This document shows positions 43,916-54,272 of a stretch of 64,000 nt of DNA, piece after piece. The notes under the pieces are model-generated. The model saw nothing but the letters and a program-made list of their open reading frames with translations. It had not been told where the DNA came from and did not search any database. Positions within the stretch are counted from its first letter, which is position 1; each line of letters begins with the position of its first letter. The DNA lies in assembly GCF_010015585.1 (NCBI RefSeq), contig NW_022985083.1, positions 296,223-360,222 on the forward strand, in the 5' to 3' direction. This DNA comes from Eremomyces bilateralis CBS 781.70. Its lineage: Eukaryota > Ascomycota > Dothideomycetes > Eremomycetales > Eremomycetaceae. The position numbers and the translations under genes were made by a program.

Positions 43916-45011
43916 TGTTGGTTGAGGTGCTTGTGGTAGATATACAGGCGTTGGTGAAGTTGGACCTGACTTGGACGCGAGTGGGGGAATTTATTCAGGA
44001 TTGACTTGACTTTTGTGTACAGCGGCTCCCATGCTCTTTAATTTAAAGGCCGTCTTCCATCTCGTCATGGCCTGTTTCGTGCTTAGCGTTATCATGACAG
44101 AAAAGTATGGAGGCGGAAGCCCAGAATATAGGGTTTGGTTGAGGAAAGGGGGCGGTTTTAACAAGTATGAGCTCTAATTAACCGCAAAAGGCCTACATAG
44201 TAAAGTAACAACAGCCAATGGCAGTCTGTGCTATGCCACTCCTTAAACTGCTAATGGTCCGACCGCCAGGGCTAGATTCTTTCGACCGGAGTTAAAACTA
44301 ATTCCGGATTCTCAGGATGGGCTAGTGTTGGCACTTAGCAGCGACGGATTTTTGGACAACATCACGGATCCATTGCAAACTTACAACCGGGGGCACGCGA
44401 GACCGACTCGAACTCAAAAGTCAAAACAGAGCCGGGACGATATTGAATATGGAATATCTACCGCTTCCGCCTCTTAATCTAATGAGTGGGAAGGAAGGGT
44501 ATTCAATTTCGTTCTCCCCGAAGAGGACCTTTGATAGTTGATTCCTTGACCCTCCACAGATCTGAATAATAAACCATAACGGAGTACGGAATAGTATTGG
44601 GAGGTTTTGAGGTTGAACGACATGGAGAAACGAGAAACCGACAATGATTCTGCCGTAGAAAATAACCATTGTGGGTACGGAGTACCGCTGTCTAGATACC
44701 ACCACCATCTGCTCCTCCTCCTATCATATCAAGTCGCCTTCTCTCCATTTTCCAGCCAACCTGAAACCCAAAGGACCCAGACCAGACATCACCACGATCC
44801 GCCGTCATCGAGACCTCGACGCAACCCAGCCGATCGGGGTTCACAAAAAACCGCCCATAAAAAACGCCGTAAACGCATGCTCGATCCAATCCCGAGTGAA
44901 CAATATCGTAGCACGTCCACCACCAACGCACGAAACCAGGGAATTAATATGTGCCGTGTGCCTCATTCCTCATCCCTCCCGCCCCATCCCTTTCGCGTCT
45001 CGCTCCCTCGC
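43916..45011. other. Intergenic region between the GPI-protein gene and pex13
   Basis: This 1.1-kb stretch holds the promoter of the GPI-protein gene and the 3' end of pex13. Small ORFs on the plus strand (44607-45021) have no recognisable content. GGTACGGAGTACC (44674-44686) is a near-palindrome. No tRNA can be folded here. Confidence 0.45.
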
Positions 45012-46570
45012 TCATGAATAAAACTGCCCCTTCTGAAAGCTCTCCACCCCAATATCCCCCATCTTCCCCGCCGGCACCGGCCCCGCCGCCGTCTCCTCCG
45101 CCCCCTTCCCCGTCATCATCGCCGCCATCTCCCCTTCGCTCCCCGTCATCGTCTGCAGCCGACTCCCCGCGGGACTCCCCGGCCCCATTGTCAACTCCCT
45201 CGGCTTCTCTCGCCGCTGAATCGCCTCCAGGTACGGCGCCGGCAGATACCCCATGCGGCCGTCCCGCGCCCGGCACCGCCACCACTCGCTCGCCTGGCCC
45301 AGCGGATCCGTCTTGCTCAGCACGGCGACGAGGTCGTTCTTCCGGACTGCGAGGTCCACCCCCGCGACGCTCTGCGCGTTCGCCTCGGGTGTGAAGTCGT
45401 ACAGCACGCGGCAGAACTCGAGCTTGCTGGGGTCGAGCACGGGGACGCCCTGCTCGTTCACGACCATGGCGCCGTCGACGCCGCCGGCGGCCTCGAGGCG
45501 GCGGCGCTCGGCTTCCTCGTGGCCGCGCGCGAGGGCGCGGATGAGCTTGCCGATGAGGTAGGGGAGGCCGAAGGCGGCGAGGGCGAAGAAGATGAGGGGT
45601 TTTTTGGAGGGTTTGGAAGGGGCGGGGGAGCCATCGGGGAGGGTTGCGGCGCCGGAGAAGGCGGCAAAGGAGGCGGGGGTGAGGTCGGAGGGGGAGGCGG
45701 GGGGAGGGCGGCCGGTGAGGCGGGCGAAGAGGGTGCGGATCCAGCGCATGACGGTGAAGATTCCGAGGACGGAGCCAAGGGTTTGGCGGAGGTTGCCGAA
45801 CTGTTCGGCGACGGAGACCATAGCTAGCAGGTATTAGAAGATTGCGAAGAGGTGAAGAGGACAGAATACTTACCAAAGAAACTCGAATGCGTCGCCATGT
45901 ACGTGCTCTCCAACATCTGCGCGAAACCCCCGAACGCCCCCACAATACTCTCAATCAACTGAAACGTCGCCTGCGTGCTCTGCGAGAAGCTCTGCGTCAG
46001 CGACGGATTATTCGGATCCATCTGCCCGTTCATCCCGTTCATGCCGTACATGCCCCCCATCCCCCCCATGCCCCCCATGCCGCCCATCCCGCCGTACATG
46101 CCGCCCCCCATGCCGCCGTAGCCACCGCCGTAGCCGCCGCCGTATCCGCCCATACCACCGCCGTACATGCTCGTGCCGAGGCGGTTGTAGGGGGAGGAGT
46201 AGGAGCTCATGCCGCCGTAGCCGCCGGCGCCGTAGGGGGAGGAGTTATAGGGGGAGCGGTTGATGCCGGAGTAGTTGGAAGCGGTTTGGTTGACGACGGA
46301 GGAGAGGGTGGAGGGGCGGGCGGGAAGAGCGGGAGTGGATGCGGAGGTGGGCGTCGCGGCTGTTGTTGTTGAGGGTGTTGCAGTTGTTGTGGGCATTGCT
46401 GTATGTGCGTTAGTATTGTTTTCATTGTTGATGACCCATCGTTTCAATGGAAAACGATGACTGTAAGGCACATCGTCTCCGCATCACCCATCAAATAAAG
46501 AAATAAACTACCTACCCGTCGAAACTCCTCCTGCGCCCGCGCGTTCCCACGGTTTTGGTGGCGACGCCAT
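45012..46570 (-). CDS. pex13: Peroxin 13 (peroxisomal docking protein, SH3)
   Basis: Three exons (46570-46516, 46398-45874, 45823-45012) encode 463 residues. Pex13 is a peroxisomal membrane protein of the import docking complex for Pex5/Pex7. The protein starts MASPPKPWERAGAGG, the typical Pex13 N-terminus. A Tyr/Gly/Met-rich region comes next (YGGGMGGYGGGYGGGYGG, then a run of GGM units). Membrane-proximal helices follow (FQLIESIVGAFGGFAQML, KKPLIFFALAAFGLPYLIGKLI), then an SH3 domain at about residues 329-399 (CRVLYDFTPE, EWWRCRARDGRMGYLPAPYLEAI). Introns are 117 and 50 nt. Long plus-strand ORFs opposite the GC-rich exons are shadows. Confidence 0.93.
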
Positions 46571-47938
46571 CTTCTCGATCCCGTCCTCGAACCAAGTTTC
46601 GTCACTGTCCAACCCTTGGCCGAAAAACGCGAACCGTCAAAAGTGTATCAACGACCGTCGTCGGATTAGGAATGCAGTCGAGATCTTGCGGGCAGGAACG
46701 CGATGTAAAAGTCTGGACTCTGGACGTAGACCACCAAGTGCTCGAAGGCGGGGAAATCCGACGCTCGTGATCGTGCTGCAGGAATCCCGTGGGCCGGTCG
46801 GTACGAGGGATCTGAGGCCGTCGAGTGGCGAAGTGCGTGCGGTTCACTGGTGTCAGTCGGTCGGTTCAGCCACCTCACGAACAGCGCAGTTTGAGAAAGT
46901 TGAGGGAAGTGAGTGGTAAAGGAGAGAAACAGAAGAATCGAACGGTGGATGAATTCTTTCGGATGTGAAGGAGGGCGACGGGCCGAGCGTTGATGAGTCG
47001 TGGAGGCAGAAATCTTTGGGTGTCACATTGGCATCTGGGACGCTTGAGCAGGCAGTTGAGCGCGGTTCGGCCGATGGAGCGGCTGGTCGGGATCGCTCTG
47101 GGGACTGGTGCGGGCGTGTGAAGGCGGTTCAACCCCGGCTTACCTCGGCATGAGAGTGGAAGTGGGTTGGGATGGGGAGATGTGGTCTTCGGCGAAGGGG
47201 CGGAGAGGTAGGGGAGGAGGGCGTAGATGAAGTTTGATTGCTAATTCATTGTTCCATGGGTTGGAGATAGAGAATGTCATTGGGGGGGGATTTCTATACG
47301 TCGGTCGCAAATTGAATGGAGAGGAAAGAGATCAATTCACGATACAAAGGAACAGTCAGTGAATTGGAAAATAAGGCACCAATGGATTTGGGGGGTAGTG
47401 CCTGAGGCATTAACATGTGTCACAACCAACATTTGCTCGTGCTTGCTTGGTGGGAGAGGCAAATGACATCAGATATGGCGAACACCACAAGCACTTTCAA
47501 TACGATAAGCATCACATGGTTAATAAAAAGAAGGTGAAGCAGGTTAGAAATGTCACGTTCACATCACAGCACAATAATGCAAGCCAAAAAGAACTCATTT
47601 CAACTAACCACCACATCCTGCACCACTGCAAAACATTAGGATATGTACAGGAACATCATCGATCCATCCAATCCAGTCTCGGGAACATCCTCCTGCCAAA
47701 CCAGATCGACCTAGATGTCAAAAGAAGATCGAGAGCTCCACCCAAACGGCTTCCTGTCCCCATCTTCATAGATCAAATAGATGGTATCAAGATCAGAATG
47801 GAAGTGCAACCGTTTCGTATCCCTCCCCTTTCGTCCTCAAGGCCGGATATTCACAGAGGCCAAGAAGGGGAGGGGGAGGGGACAACACACTACGCTGAAG
47901 AACAATCGATTGGAAAACACCTTCACCGTTCATCCTGC
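46571..47938. other. Region between pex13 promoter and tos1 3' end
   Basis: About 1.37 kb with the pex13 promoter on the left and the tos1 3' UTR on the right. ORFs at 46965-47153 and 47417-48118 (plus) and 46875-47132 (minus) show no recognisable content; the second runs antisense into tos1. A run of nine G is at 47281-47290. Confidence 0.45.
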
Positions 47939-49258
47939 TCAGGTGAACAGGTTGAAGACGGACGTCTCGTCAGACTCTTCGCAGTACTTGCCGACTTCGG
48001 AGCTGCTCAACGACCCGGGGTAGGAGAAGTCGCTGACCTCCTTGATGGTGATGTTGTCATCGTCGTAGACGACAACATAGGTCACGGCGCCAGAGGTCGG
48101 GCGCTCAAAGTAGTCTGAGTTGCCACCGCTCTTGAACCCATGGAGGGTGCTCTTGCAGCGGTTGTTGCCCGAGTCAAGGACCTCCGCAACGTCGAACTCA
48201 CCGCATTTGGGCCAGCATGAGCAGCCGTTGTATTGCGCGGTACGGGAGATCTTGGCGTTCAAGTGCCAGTAAGCGGGCATGTTCATGTTGAAGCCGGAGG
48301 AGCCGTCATCGGGCATGTCGAATTCCGCGACGAAAATCTTGCTGGCTCCACCCCAGCCGTGGTAAGCAACGGTGCCTTCTCGCACGAACCCGCAGTCGCC
48401 ATTGCATTCCTTGTCTGACATGAGGACGACCTCCTGGTTGGACTTGAGGGCCTTGGTCAAGGTCTGGGAATCGGACGAGCCGCCAGTGGCATCGGAGTTG
48501 GCATAGGATAGAGAGTTTCCGAAGACGGTGTCGAAGACGCCGGATCCTTGGCCTCCCATGTTGTTGAGGAAGGTAATTCCCTCAGATTGGCCATCATCCA
48601 TGTTGAAGTACGCAACACGCTCGAAATCACCCCCGCTGGAGGGAGTGTAAGGCTTCTTGACCTGCGGGACCTTGGAGAGGGTAGGGACCTTGGTGCCAGC
48701 CGGAGCGACGTTCGCATCGGCGGCTGGGGCGGCTGGAGCGGGGGTCGGGGCCGCAGCCGCTCCACCGTCGTACTCGTTGATCCAAGAGACGGCTTGACCG
48801 TCGATGGTTGCAACAACCACATCACCAACGGCGCGCTTCTCCGCCGCCTCCTCCGCCGCGGCGCGGGCGGCGTTGCGCTTATGGAAGCGCTGGTGTCCAC
48901 GGTGGTGGGCAGCGGCAGTATCAACCGCATCACGCTTGGTCTTGGCGCCACCGGGTAGGTAGACGGCGAAGTTCTTAAGCGTCAAGGGTCCACGGAAGAC
49001 GGCAGCCAGCTCCTCGTCGAAGGGGGCCAGAGGTCCGGAGAAAGCCTTGTCGTTCTTCTCGCAGTTGCCGGAACTATCCATGCCGACGACATCCGGGTAG
49101 GAGCCGCTGGTGCCAACGCCGGAGTACTTGATGCTCTTGACAGCCTGGCAGTAGAAGTTTCCAAGGATGTTCTCCGATCCTTTGTCGCAGAAGTCGGCGG
49201 AGACGGTGCTAACGGTCGCGACCGTCGCCACGAGGGCGGCAGCGAAGTGTGAACGCAT
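47939..49258 (-). CDS. tos1: TOS1-like secreted cell-wall protein
   Basis: An intronless 439-residue secreted protein. A signal peptide (MRSHFAAALVATVATVSTVSA) is followed by DFCDKGSENILGNFYCQAVK, a Cys-containing N-terminal domain of the DUF2403 type. A Lys/Arg/Ala-rich linker with dibasic sites (HKRNAARA, EKRAVGD) and a Pro/Ala stretch come next. The C-terminal DUF2401-type domain has DFERVAYFNMDDGQSEGITF, NMPAYWHLNAKI, CSCWPKCGEFDVAEVL and SDYFERPTSGAVTYVVVYDD. Tos1 family proteins are cell-wall proteins proposed to act on beta-glucan; the enzymatic role is inferred. The acidic pair in the GEFDVAE segment resembles a glycosidase site. The 5' flank is long and CT-rich on the coding strand. 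Confidence 0.9.
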   Translation of the reverse strand: MRSHFAAALVATVATVSTVSADFCDKGSENILGNFYCQAVKSIKYSGVGTSGSYPDVVGMDSSGNCEKNDKAFSGPLAPFDEELAAVFRGPLTLKNFAVYLPGGAKTKRDAVDTAAAHHRGHQRFHKRNAARAAAEEAAEKRAVGDVVVATIDGQAVSWINEYDGGAAAAPTPAPAAPAADANVAPAGTKVPTLSKVPQVKKPYTPSSGGDFERVAYFNMDDGQSEGITFLNNMGGQGSGVFDTVFGNSLSYANSDATGGSSDSQTLTKALKSNQEVVLMSDKECNGDCGFVREGTVAYHGWGGASKIFVAEFDMPDDGSSGFNMNMPAYWHLNAKISRTAQYNGCSCWPKCGEFDVAEVLDSGNNRCKSTLHGFKSGGNSDYFERPTSGAVTYVVVYDDDNITIKEVSDFSYPGSLSSSEVGKYCEESDETSVFNLFT

Positions 49259-49925
49259 CGTGTGAGAGGTTCGAAACTGTTATAGCTTCGCTAGGTTTGA
49301 TGTCGAATGCTGGTGAGCGTAATGTGAGCCAACGGTCGACGCGGCGAAAAGGGGCACGAGCAAGACTCGAGGGATTCGTACTCGGTGCTCGAAGTCGATT
49401 CGGCTGCAGTTAGACTTCAGTCCTGAACAGTAGGTCGAAATACGTTCGTGGGTTGGATGTAAGGGAGATTCGGTGGATTGGAGTGGTGCTCAAGTGACAA
49501 TATGGGTTGTACAATGGGCAAAGTGGCGAAGGATTGAAGCGACTGTGCAGCGGTGAACTCGATCAGCGAGGGTAGCAAGCAATATATAGCGAATGGAATA
49601 AATGAGTGACTGGGCTGTAAAAGCTCGCAATGGGACTGGGCGAAAGACTCGAAGTTTTTTCACATTCGCTGGGAAGGAGATGAAGGCGAGGGAGATGATG
49701 GGATGATAATAGAAGAAAGAGGAAGAGAGAAGGCAAAGCGGGAGGGAAAGGAGTGGCAATGGGGAACGGCAGGCACGAACCAGCCTGGAGTGCTCTGAAC
49801 AAACCCCCCAGAATAACTAGGACGCCAGGAACAGGAGGAGCAAGCCAACAACAGGAAAAGCGACAGGCACAATTGCCCGAGAAGCACAGCATTCCTGCGC
49901 ATTCCTGCTGGGGCCCACGAATCCG
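49259..49925. promoter_or_regulatory. tos1 promoter and long CT-rich leader
   Basis: A 667-bp region. On the tos1 coding strand, 49760-49640 is strongly pyrimidine-rich, as often seen in fungal core promoters of highly expressed genes. TATATA-like sequence lies at 49583-49589. The ORFs on both strands are low-complexity shadows. Confidence 0.45.
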
Positions 49926-50262
49926 TCAATCCGGCGGATCCACTTTGGCAGGAACAATCCACCCTGCAGGGTCTTCAGGCAAATCAGAAGCGTCTCTGGT
50001 TCCGGGTACCTGACGCTTGGCCCGATCAGCACTAGCCTCGAGCTTGGCCAATTTCCTGGGAGCCGCCCCCTCCTCGTTAGCTTCTCCACGGGCAGCCAAC
50101 CATCCAATCATTCCAATGGTCCTACCGTTCCCAGGGCGTTTCATCTGCCTCCCACCGCAGCGACCACCGCTTTTTCTTAGAACCAGAACCGGATTTGGCT
50201 CTCACAAATTGTTGGACAGACGGGATCATATTGTTCTCATTCCCGTGACCCCCGATATCCAT
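49926..50262 (-). CDS. Small basic hypothetical protein (88 aa, two exons)
   Basis: Exon 1 is 50262-50126 and exon 2 is 50055-49926, joined across a 70-nt intron with donor GTAGGA, an internal GCTAAC branch-like site and acceptor CCCAG. The spliced frame gives 88 residues. It begins MDIGGHGNENNMIPSVQQFV, then a basic-aromatic section (KKKRWSLRWEADETPWERK across the junction), a helical AKLEASADRAKRQV and an acidic end (DASDLPEDPAGWIVPAKVD). No signal peptide or membrane segment. No family recognised. The exact phase match over the splice and the sensible composition support it; an additional upstream exon is possible because a second acceptor-like CAG precedes the ATG. It is transcribed in the same direction as tos1. 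Confidence 0.5.
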
Positions 50263-51773
50263 TGTCTTTGCATCCTGTAGCGCTGTCCAGAACCCGGGAA
50301 TTAGGTGAATGTCGAATGACGTGGTTGAGCAGACAGGTCACAGCATCTGCGCGAAATCGTGATGCATTGTATCGTGGCTGACTCCAAATTATCCCAAGGC
50401 CTCTGGGCTCTGCCAGATAAGGTGAGCGTCCAACCCCAGATTATTGCGTGGTCATTTCGCCTCTCCCGTAGTCCGTCCAGTCCGTGGCGGCCAAGTGGAC
50501 CATGCCAGTTCATGCCATGTTGTCCTCCTCGCAACGCACGCTTGTTTCTGACTTCTGGCCATCTTTGGTACGGCTAAAACGGTCTGGGAAATTCCCTAAT
50601 AGCGCAAATGCGTGTTTGGATCATTCGTGGACGCATCAAGCATGGAGATTGGAGAGCCGAGAATTTGGCTCAGTCCCATGAAGTCGCTCTGGTGCACTTG
50701 AATCACGCTTCATCCATTGGCTCACCATCAGATACGTACCACCTTTGGGCACGCATAAATTGACCCTGATGGCAAACTTGTCATCCATATCGTGGGGTAA
50801 GAAGAATGGGTCAATTGGAATTATTTACTTCTTGTTCCCAACTTCGCGTCTGGACTGCCATACTGCCACATGTACTCAACCGAAGTCGAGCGAGCGCTGT
50901 TGTCTCGGTGAGATTAAGAGCGTGCTGATCGACAATTTGCAACGCCCAAGTTCCTCGATCCACCGTCGGTCGGTTGCAGGGTTTCAGACACCATCACCGA
51001 TTCGCTGGTCGGTCGCACGGTTCCAGAACTCACTTCTGCATCAGCACGATCTCCGGCCGGCTCCCCACAATGTCCAGCATCCGTCAATGAGATAAGCAGA
51101 CCTCATGCAAGAATCTGATTGCTAAAGTGCATTATTTGACGCGATAACGCTAATCCGCCATCATATTTCTAAATCATGAACGTCATGTTTACAACCTCGA
51201 GATATTAAACTCATCGCGCGTGTAAAATAAACTGACCACGGTCATTCGGCGATTATTACCTATCATTGTGAACATCCCCGACTTACTGGCGGTGGGTATG
51301 CAGATGAAATGCTGATCTGCGCATCTCCAAAAACTAGAAGGGAGCAGCCGAAACTATTGAGTATTGGCAAGCCATCAATGACCTGTTAAGTCAATGTGAT
51401 AACGGTATTGGATGGTAATAGGACACGATATTTCATACCCCAGGAGGATCGCCTTCCGTATGGAGTCACCTTCACTCTTGACTCTTCACTCACTCTTCAA
51501 GGACGACTGCAATCGACAGATGCAGGATTTTTGGATAAGGAGAACACGAGCTAGAGCGACTAGTTGCATAGCTGCGGGTCTCATATATTTGTATTTTGCA
51601 CTTTGAAGTGTCCTAGACTCCTAGTGTTGCTCGGGAAAGGGGCATTCTGCAGACCCAGGAGAGATATCGGTAGGCATCGCGCAAAAACGTTGTGCTCCTA
51701 GAGTAGGTATGCATATCATGGCATGCCAGAGAGAGATACATCCGCCAAACTTTTCTAAAGGTAATAGACGAGA
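50263..51773. other. Intergenic region of about 1.5 kb without a supported gene
   Basis: Contains the promoter of the small gene on the left and the ade13 3' end on the right. ORFs at 50359-50577, 50745-51095 and 51412-51606 (plus) have no recognisable content. A short imperfect direct repeat (GGTCGGTTGCAGGGTTTCAGA at 50969 and GGTCGGTCGCACGGTTCCAGA near 51009) is the only structure. Confidence 0.45.
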
Positions 51774-53312
51774 TCAGACATTCAGCTCAGCCGTGGTGGC
51801 CTTCTCGAGGAATCCCTTGTAGTCCTTCAACCGCTGGTCCAACACCCCTCCTTCACCACAGAACCGCTCGACAATCTCGACGCTCCGCCCGGTATACAAC
51901 CCCGATTCCAACATGGTATCCAGCTCCTCCCAGATCGGCTTGAAGAACTCTGTCGCCTTAATCCTCGCCACTAGGTCATTCGGCTTTCCCTCATCCTTCA
52001 CCGCGCTGCCCGCCTGGTGCGATAGCACGCGGATCTCCTCATGCGCCTCCTGCCGCGACACGCCCTTCGCCACCAGCTTCATAATGATGCTCTCGGTGAT
52101 CATGAACGGCAGCTCTTCCTGCACCCGCGCGTCGATCCGCTTCGGATAGACCACCAACCCGCTGCTCACGTTATCTAGGCCCATGAGGATCGCGTCCGCG
52201 AGAAGGAACATCTCGGGAATGTCCATGCGGCGGATCGCGCTGTCGTCCAGCGTGCGCTCCATCCACTGGTCCGCGAACGTGTTGGCGAAGTTGACCGGCT
52301 TCGACATCAGCTCGCGACTCAGGCTGCAGATCCGCTCCGAGCGCATCGGGTTGCGCTTGTACGCCATGGCCGAGGAGCCGATCTGGTCTTTCTCGAACGG
52401 CTCTTCGATCTCTTTCCAATTCGCGAGGTGGCGGATGTCCTGCGCGATCTTCTGCGCCGAGGAGGCGATTCCCGAGACGGCGTTGGAGATCACCAGGTCG
52501 ACTTTGCGGGTGTAGGTTTGCGTCGAAATGTCGTAGCAGCTGGGGAACCCGGTCTTCTTGCAAAGCAGTTTGTTGAGCTCATCGCATTTCGCGCCGTCGC
52601 CTCCGAAAATTTCTAAAAATGAGGCGTGCGTTCCAGTGGTCCCTTGCGCACCTCGGAATTTGAGGGCATTCCGCTCATACTCGATGCGCTCGAGGTCCAT
52701 CTGCAGGTTGTGCGCCCACTCCGCGGCGCGCTTGCCGACCGTGATCAACTGCGCGGGCTGCAGATGCGTATATGCCAGCGTGGGCAGATCCTTCCACTGC
52801 GTCGCGAACTTCGAGATGTTCCAGATGACCTTAGCGAGTTTCCGGAGTAGCAAATCCATCGCATCTTTCATGAGGATCAGCTCCGTGTTGTCCGTAACGT
52901 AGCAGCTCGTCGCCCCATAATGAATGATGCCCGCCGCCGCCGGCGCCACTTCGCCAAAGGCATGGACGTGAGCCATCACATCATGTCGTCTCCGCTTCTC
53001 CTCGACGCGGGCGACCTCGAAGTCCTCGTCCGTCACCTCTAGGTGGCTCCGCATCTGCTCCAACGCCTCCGACGTGATGGTGTCGATGCCCAACTCTTTC
53101 TCGGACTCAGCCAGAATCAGCCACAGCTTCCGCCACGTGGAGTGACGAGACCGTTGGCTGAACAGCTTGGACATCTCGGGGCTGCAGTACCGAGACGTCA
53201 GGGTGGTCTGGTAGGAGTCATATACCGAAGGGCCCCGGTTGGCCTTCATTTGCTCCAGCTGCTGCTGCAGCTCTTGGATTTGGAGCTCGAGCTCTTTTTG
53301 GTTGTCTGCCAT
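51774..53312 (-). CDS. ade13: Adenylosuccinate lyase
   Basis: An intronless 512-residue enzyme. It cleaves SAICAR and adenylosuccinate, two steps of purine synthesis, in the cytosol. Family signatures: HYGATSCYVTDNTEL, YTHLQPAQLITVGKRAAEWA, KFRGAQGTTGTHASF and the lyase signature GSSAMAYKRNPMRSE. They contain the general acid/base residues expected of the fumarase/aspartase superfamily. The C-terminal domain is complete (RVLSHQAGSAVKDEG...). An N-terminal stretch of about 25 residues before the usual start (KELELQIQELQQQLEQMK) is a short predicted coiled coil that typical fungal Ade13 proteins lack; a later start near the SVYDSYQTTLTSRYCS block would give the standard length but there is no ATG there except further in. 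Confidence 0.95.
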   Translation of the reverse strand: MADNQKELELQIQELQQQLEQMKANRGPSVYDSYQTTLTSRYCSPEMSKLFSQRSRHSTWRKLWLILAESEKELGIDTITSEALEQMRSHLEVTDEDFEVARVEEKRRRHDVMAHVHAFGEVAPAAAGIIHYGATSCYVTDNTELILMKDAMDLLLRKLAKVIWNISKFATQWKDLPTLAYTHLQPAQLITVGKRAAEWAHNLQMDLERIEYERNALKFRGAQGTTGTHASFLEIFGGDGAKCDELNKLLCKKTGFPSCYDISTQTYTRKVDLVISNAVSGIASSAQKIAQDIRHLANWKEIEEPFEKDQIGSSAMAYKRNPMRSERICSLSRELMSKPVNFANTFADQWMERTLDDSAIRRMDIPEMFLLADAILMGLDNVSSGLVVYPKRIDARVQEELPFMITESIIMKLVAKGVSRQEAHEEIRVLSHQAGSAVKDEGKPNDLVARIKATEFFKPIWEELDTMLESGLYTGRSVEIVERFCGEGGVLDQRLKDYKGFLEKATTAELNV

Positions 53313-54272
53313 CTTAAATTGATTGACTGAGAATATAATAAGCCACTGTTCTGAAGAGCGAAATCGGTGCAGCAGGGATACACACCTTAAGCGGAATTCT
53401 ACGAAGAAAAGTGGAATACCAGACTCAAGATCTCAAGGTCAGAAATGAGAAATAGTCTCGTGAACGTTTCCTACCCCAGCAAAGATAATCGGCCTTTTAT
53501 ATGTTGAGACTTATACATAGAATCTGGAGCTACAGATATAAATATCGGATCGGGTAGTGGGATGATGTTCGGGCCTATCCGGGGGAAAAATTTCCAGACC
53601 ATACGTCCGCCGATCCGTGACTGATATCCTTGGCGCAGCTTCCCAACTTTAATGATCGCGAGGACGGCAAGGTTTCTAGCGTTCTTATAATAGGATTGTC
53701 TTATGGTAGAGCTTAAATTGAGAAGCGTGGAATGTCTAACAATTTACAATTCACCACTGACCGAGTTTTGACTCGCTTGAAGTTTGGAGCGTTGTGTCAA
53801 CCATCAACACAATTCCGACCCAAATTATCACATCAAGCCATTCTATTGCAACCGCAGAAAGCTATAAACCTGTTCTTCAGCTTAAATGGGTCAATTGCTA
53901 TCTTAAGGGTTACAGTAAGCTCCTGGCTTTCTCAAGCATGACGTCCATTTGCCTGGCACCCGGTCGATATTGATGCCTTACATGTGAAGCCAGTTGGCCT
54001 TATCTCTAAGGCATCCACATTTGATGTATTCCGTATCGACACGGCCGCAAATGTTAGACATCAATCATCCAACGCGCAACGTCAGCTTCGACCACGAATT
54101 CGTTGAACTTCTAGTTGATACTTTGATTGCTTTCAATTTCTTCATCTGTAGCCTCGGAGCGTCCAAAATCCATGAGCCTCATGACCGTGTTCTGATCATT
54201 ACGAAACGCGACAACGTGCTGTGATCATACTGCGACTCCCTGGGTAGTCCGTTGCGGAACCTTTTATTCACA
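53313..54272. promoter_or_regulatory. Divergent promoter of ade13 and env7
   Basis: A 960-bp A/T-rich region. TGACTC at 53768-53773 matches the core of Gcn4/Bas1-type sites known to control purine genes in yeasts. Small ORFs (53732-53941, 53994-54224) are not recognisable. Confidence 0.4.

Noticed and set aside
44380-44450. tRNA-like T-arm (GAGTTCGAGTC on the minus strand)
   Set aside because: No matching acceptor, D or anticodon stems could be folded around it.
44951-45827. Long plus-strand ORFs opposite pex13
   Set aside because: Low-complexity Pro/Ser/Arg products from GC-rich antisense DNA; the pex13 SH3 domain is on the minus strand.
47417-48118. 233-codon plus-strand ORF
   Set aside because: Its right part is antisense to tos1 and its left part has no protein-like features.
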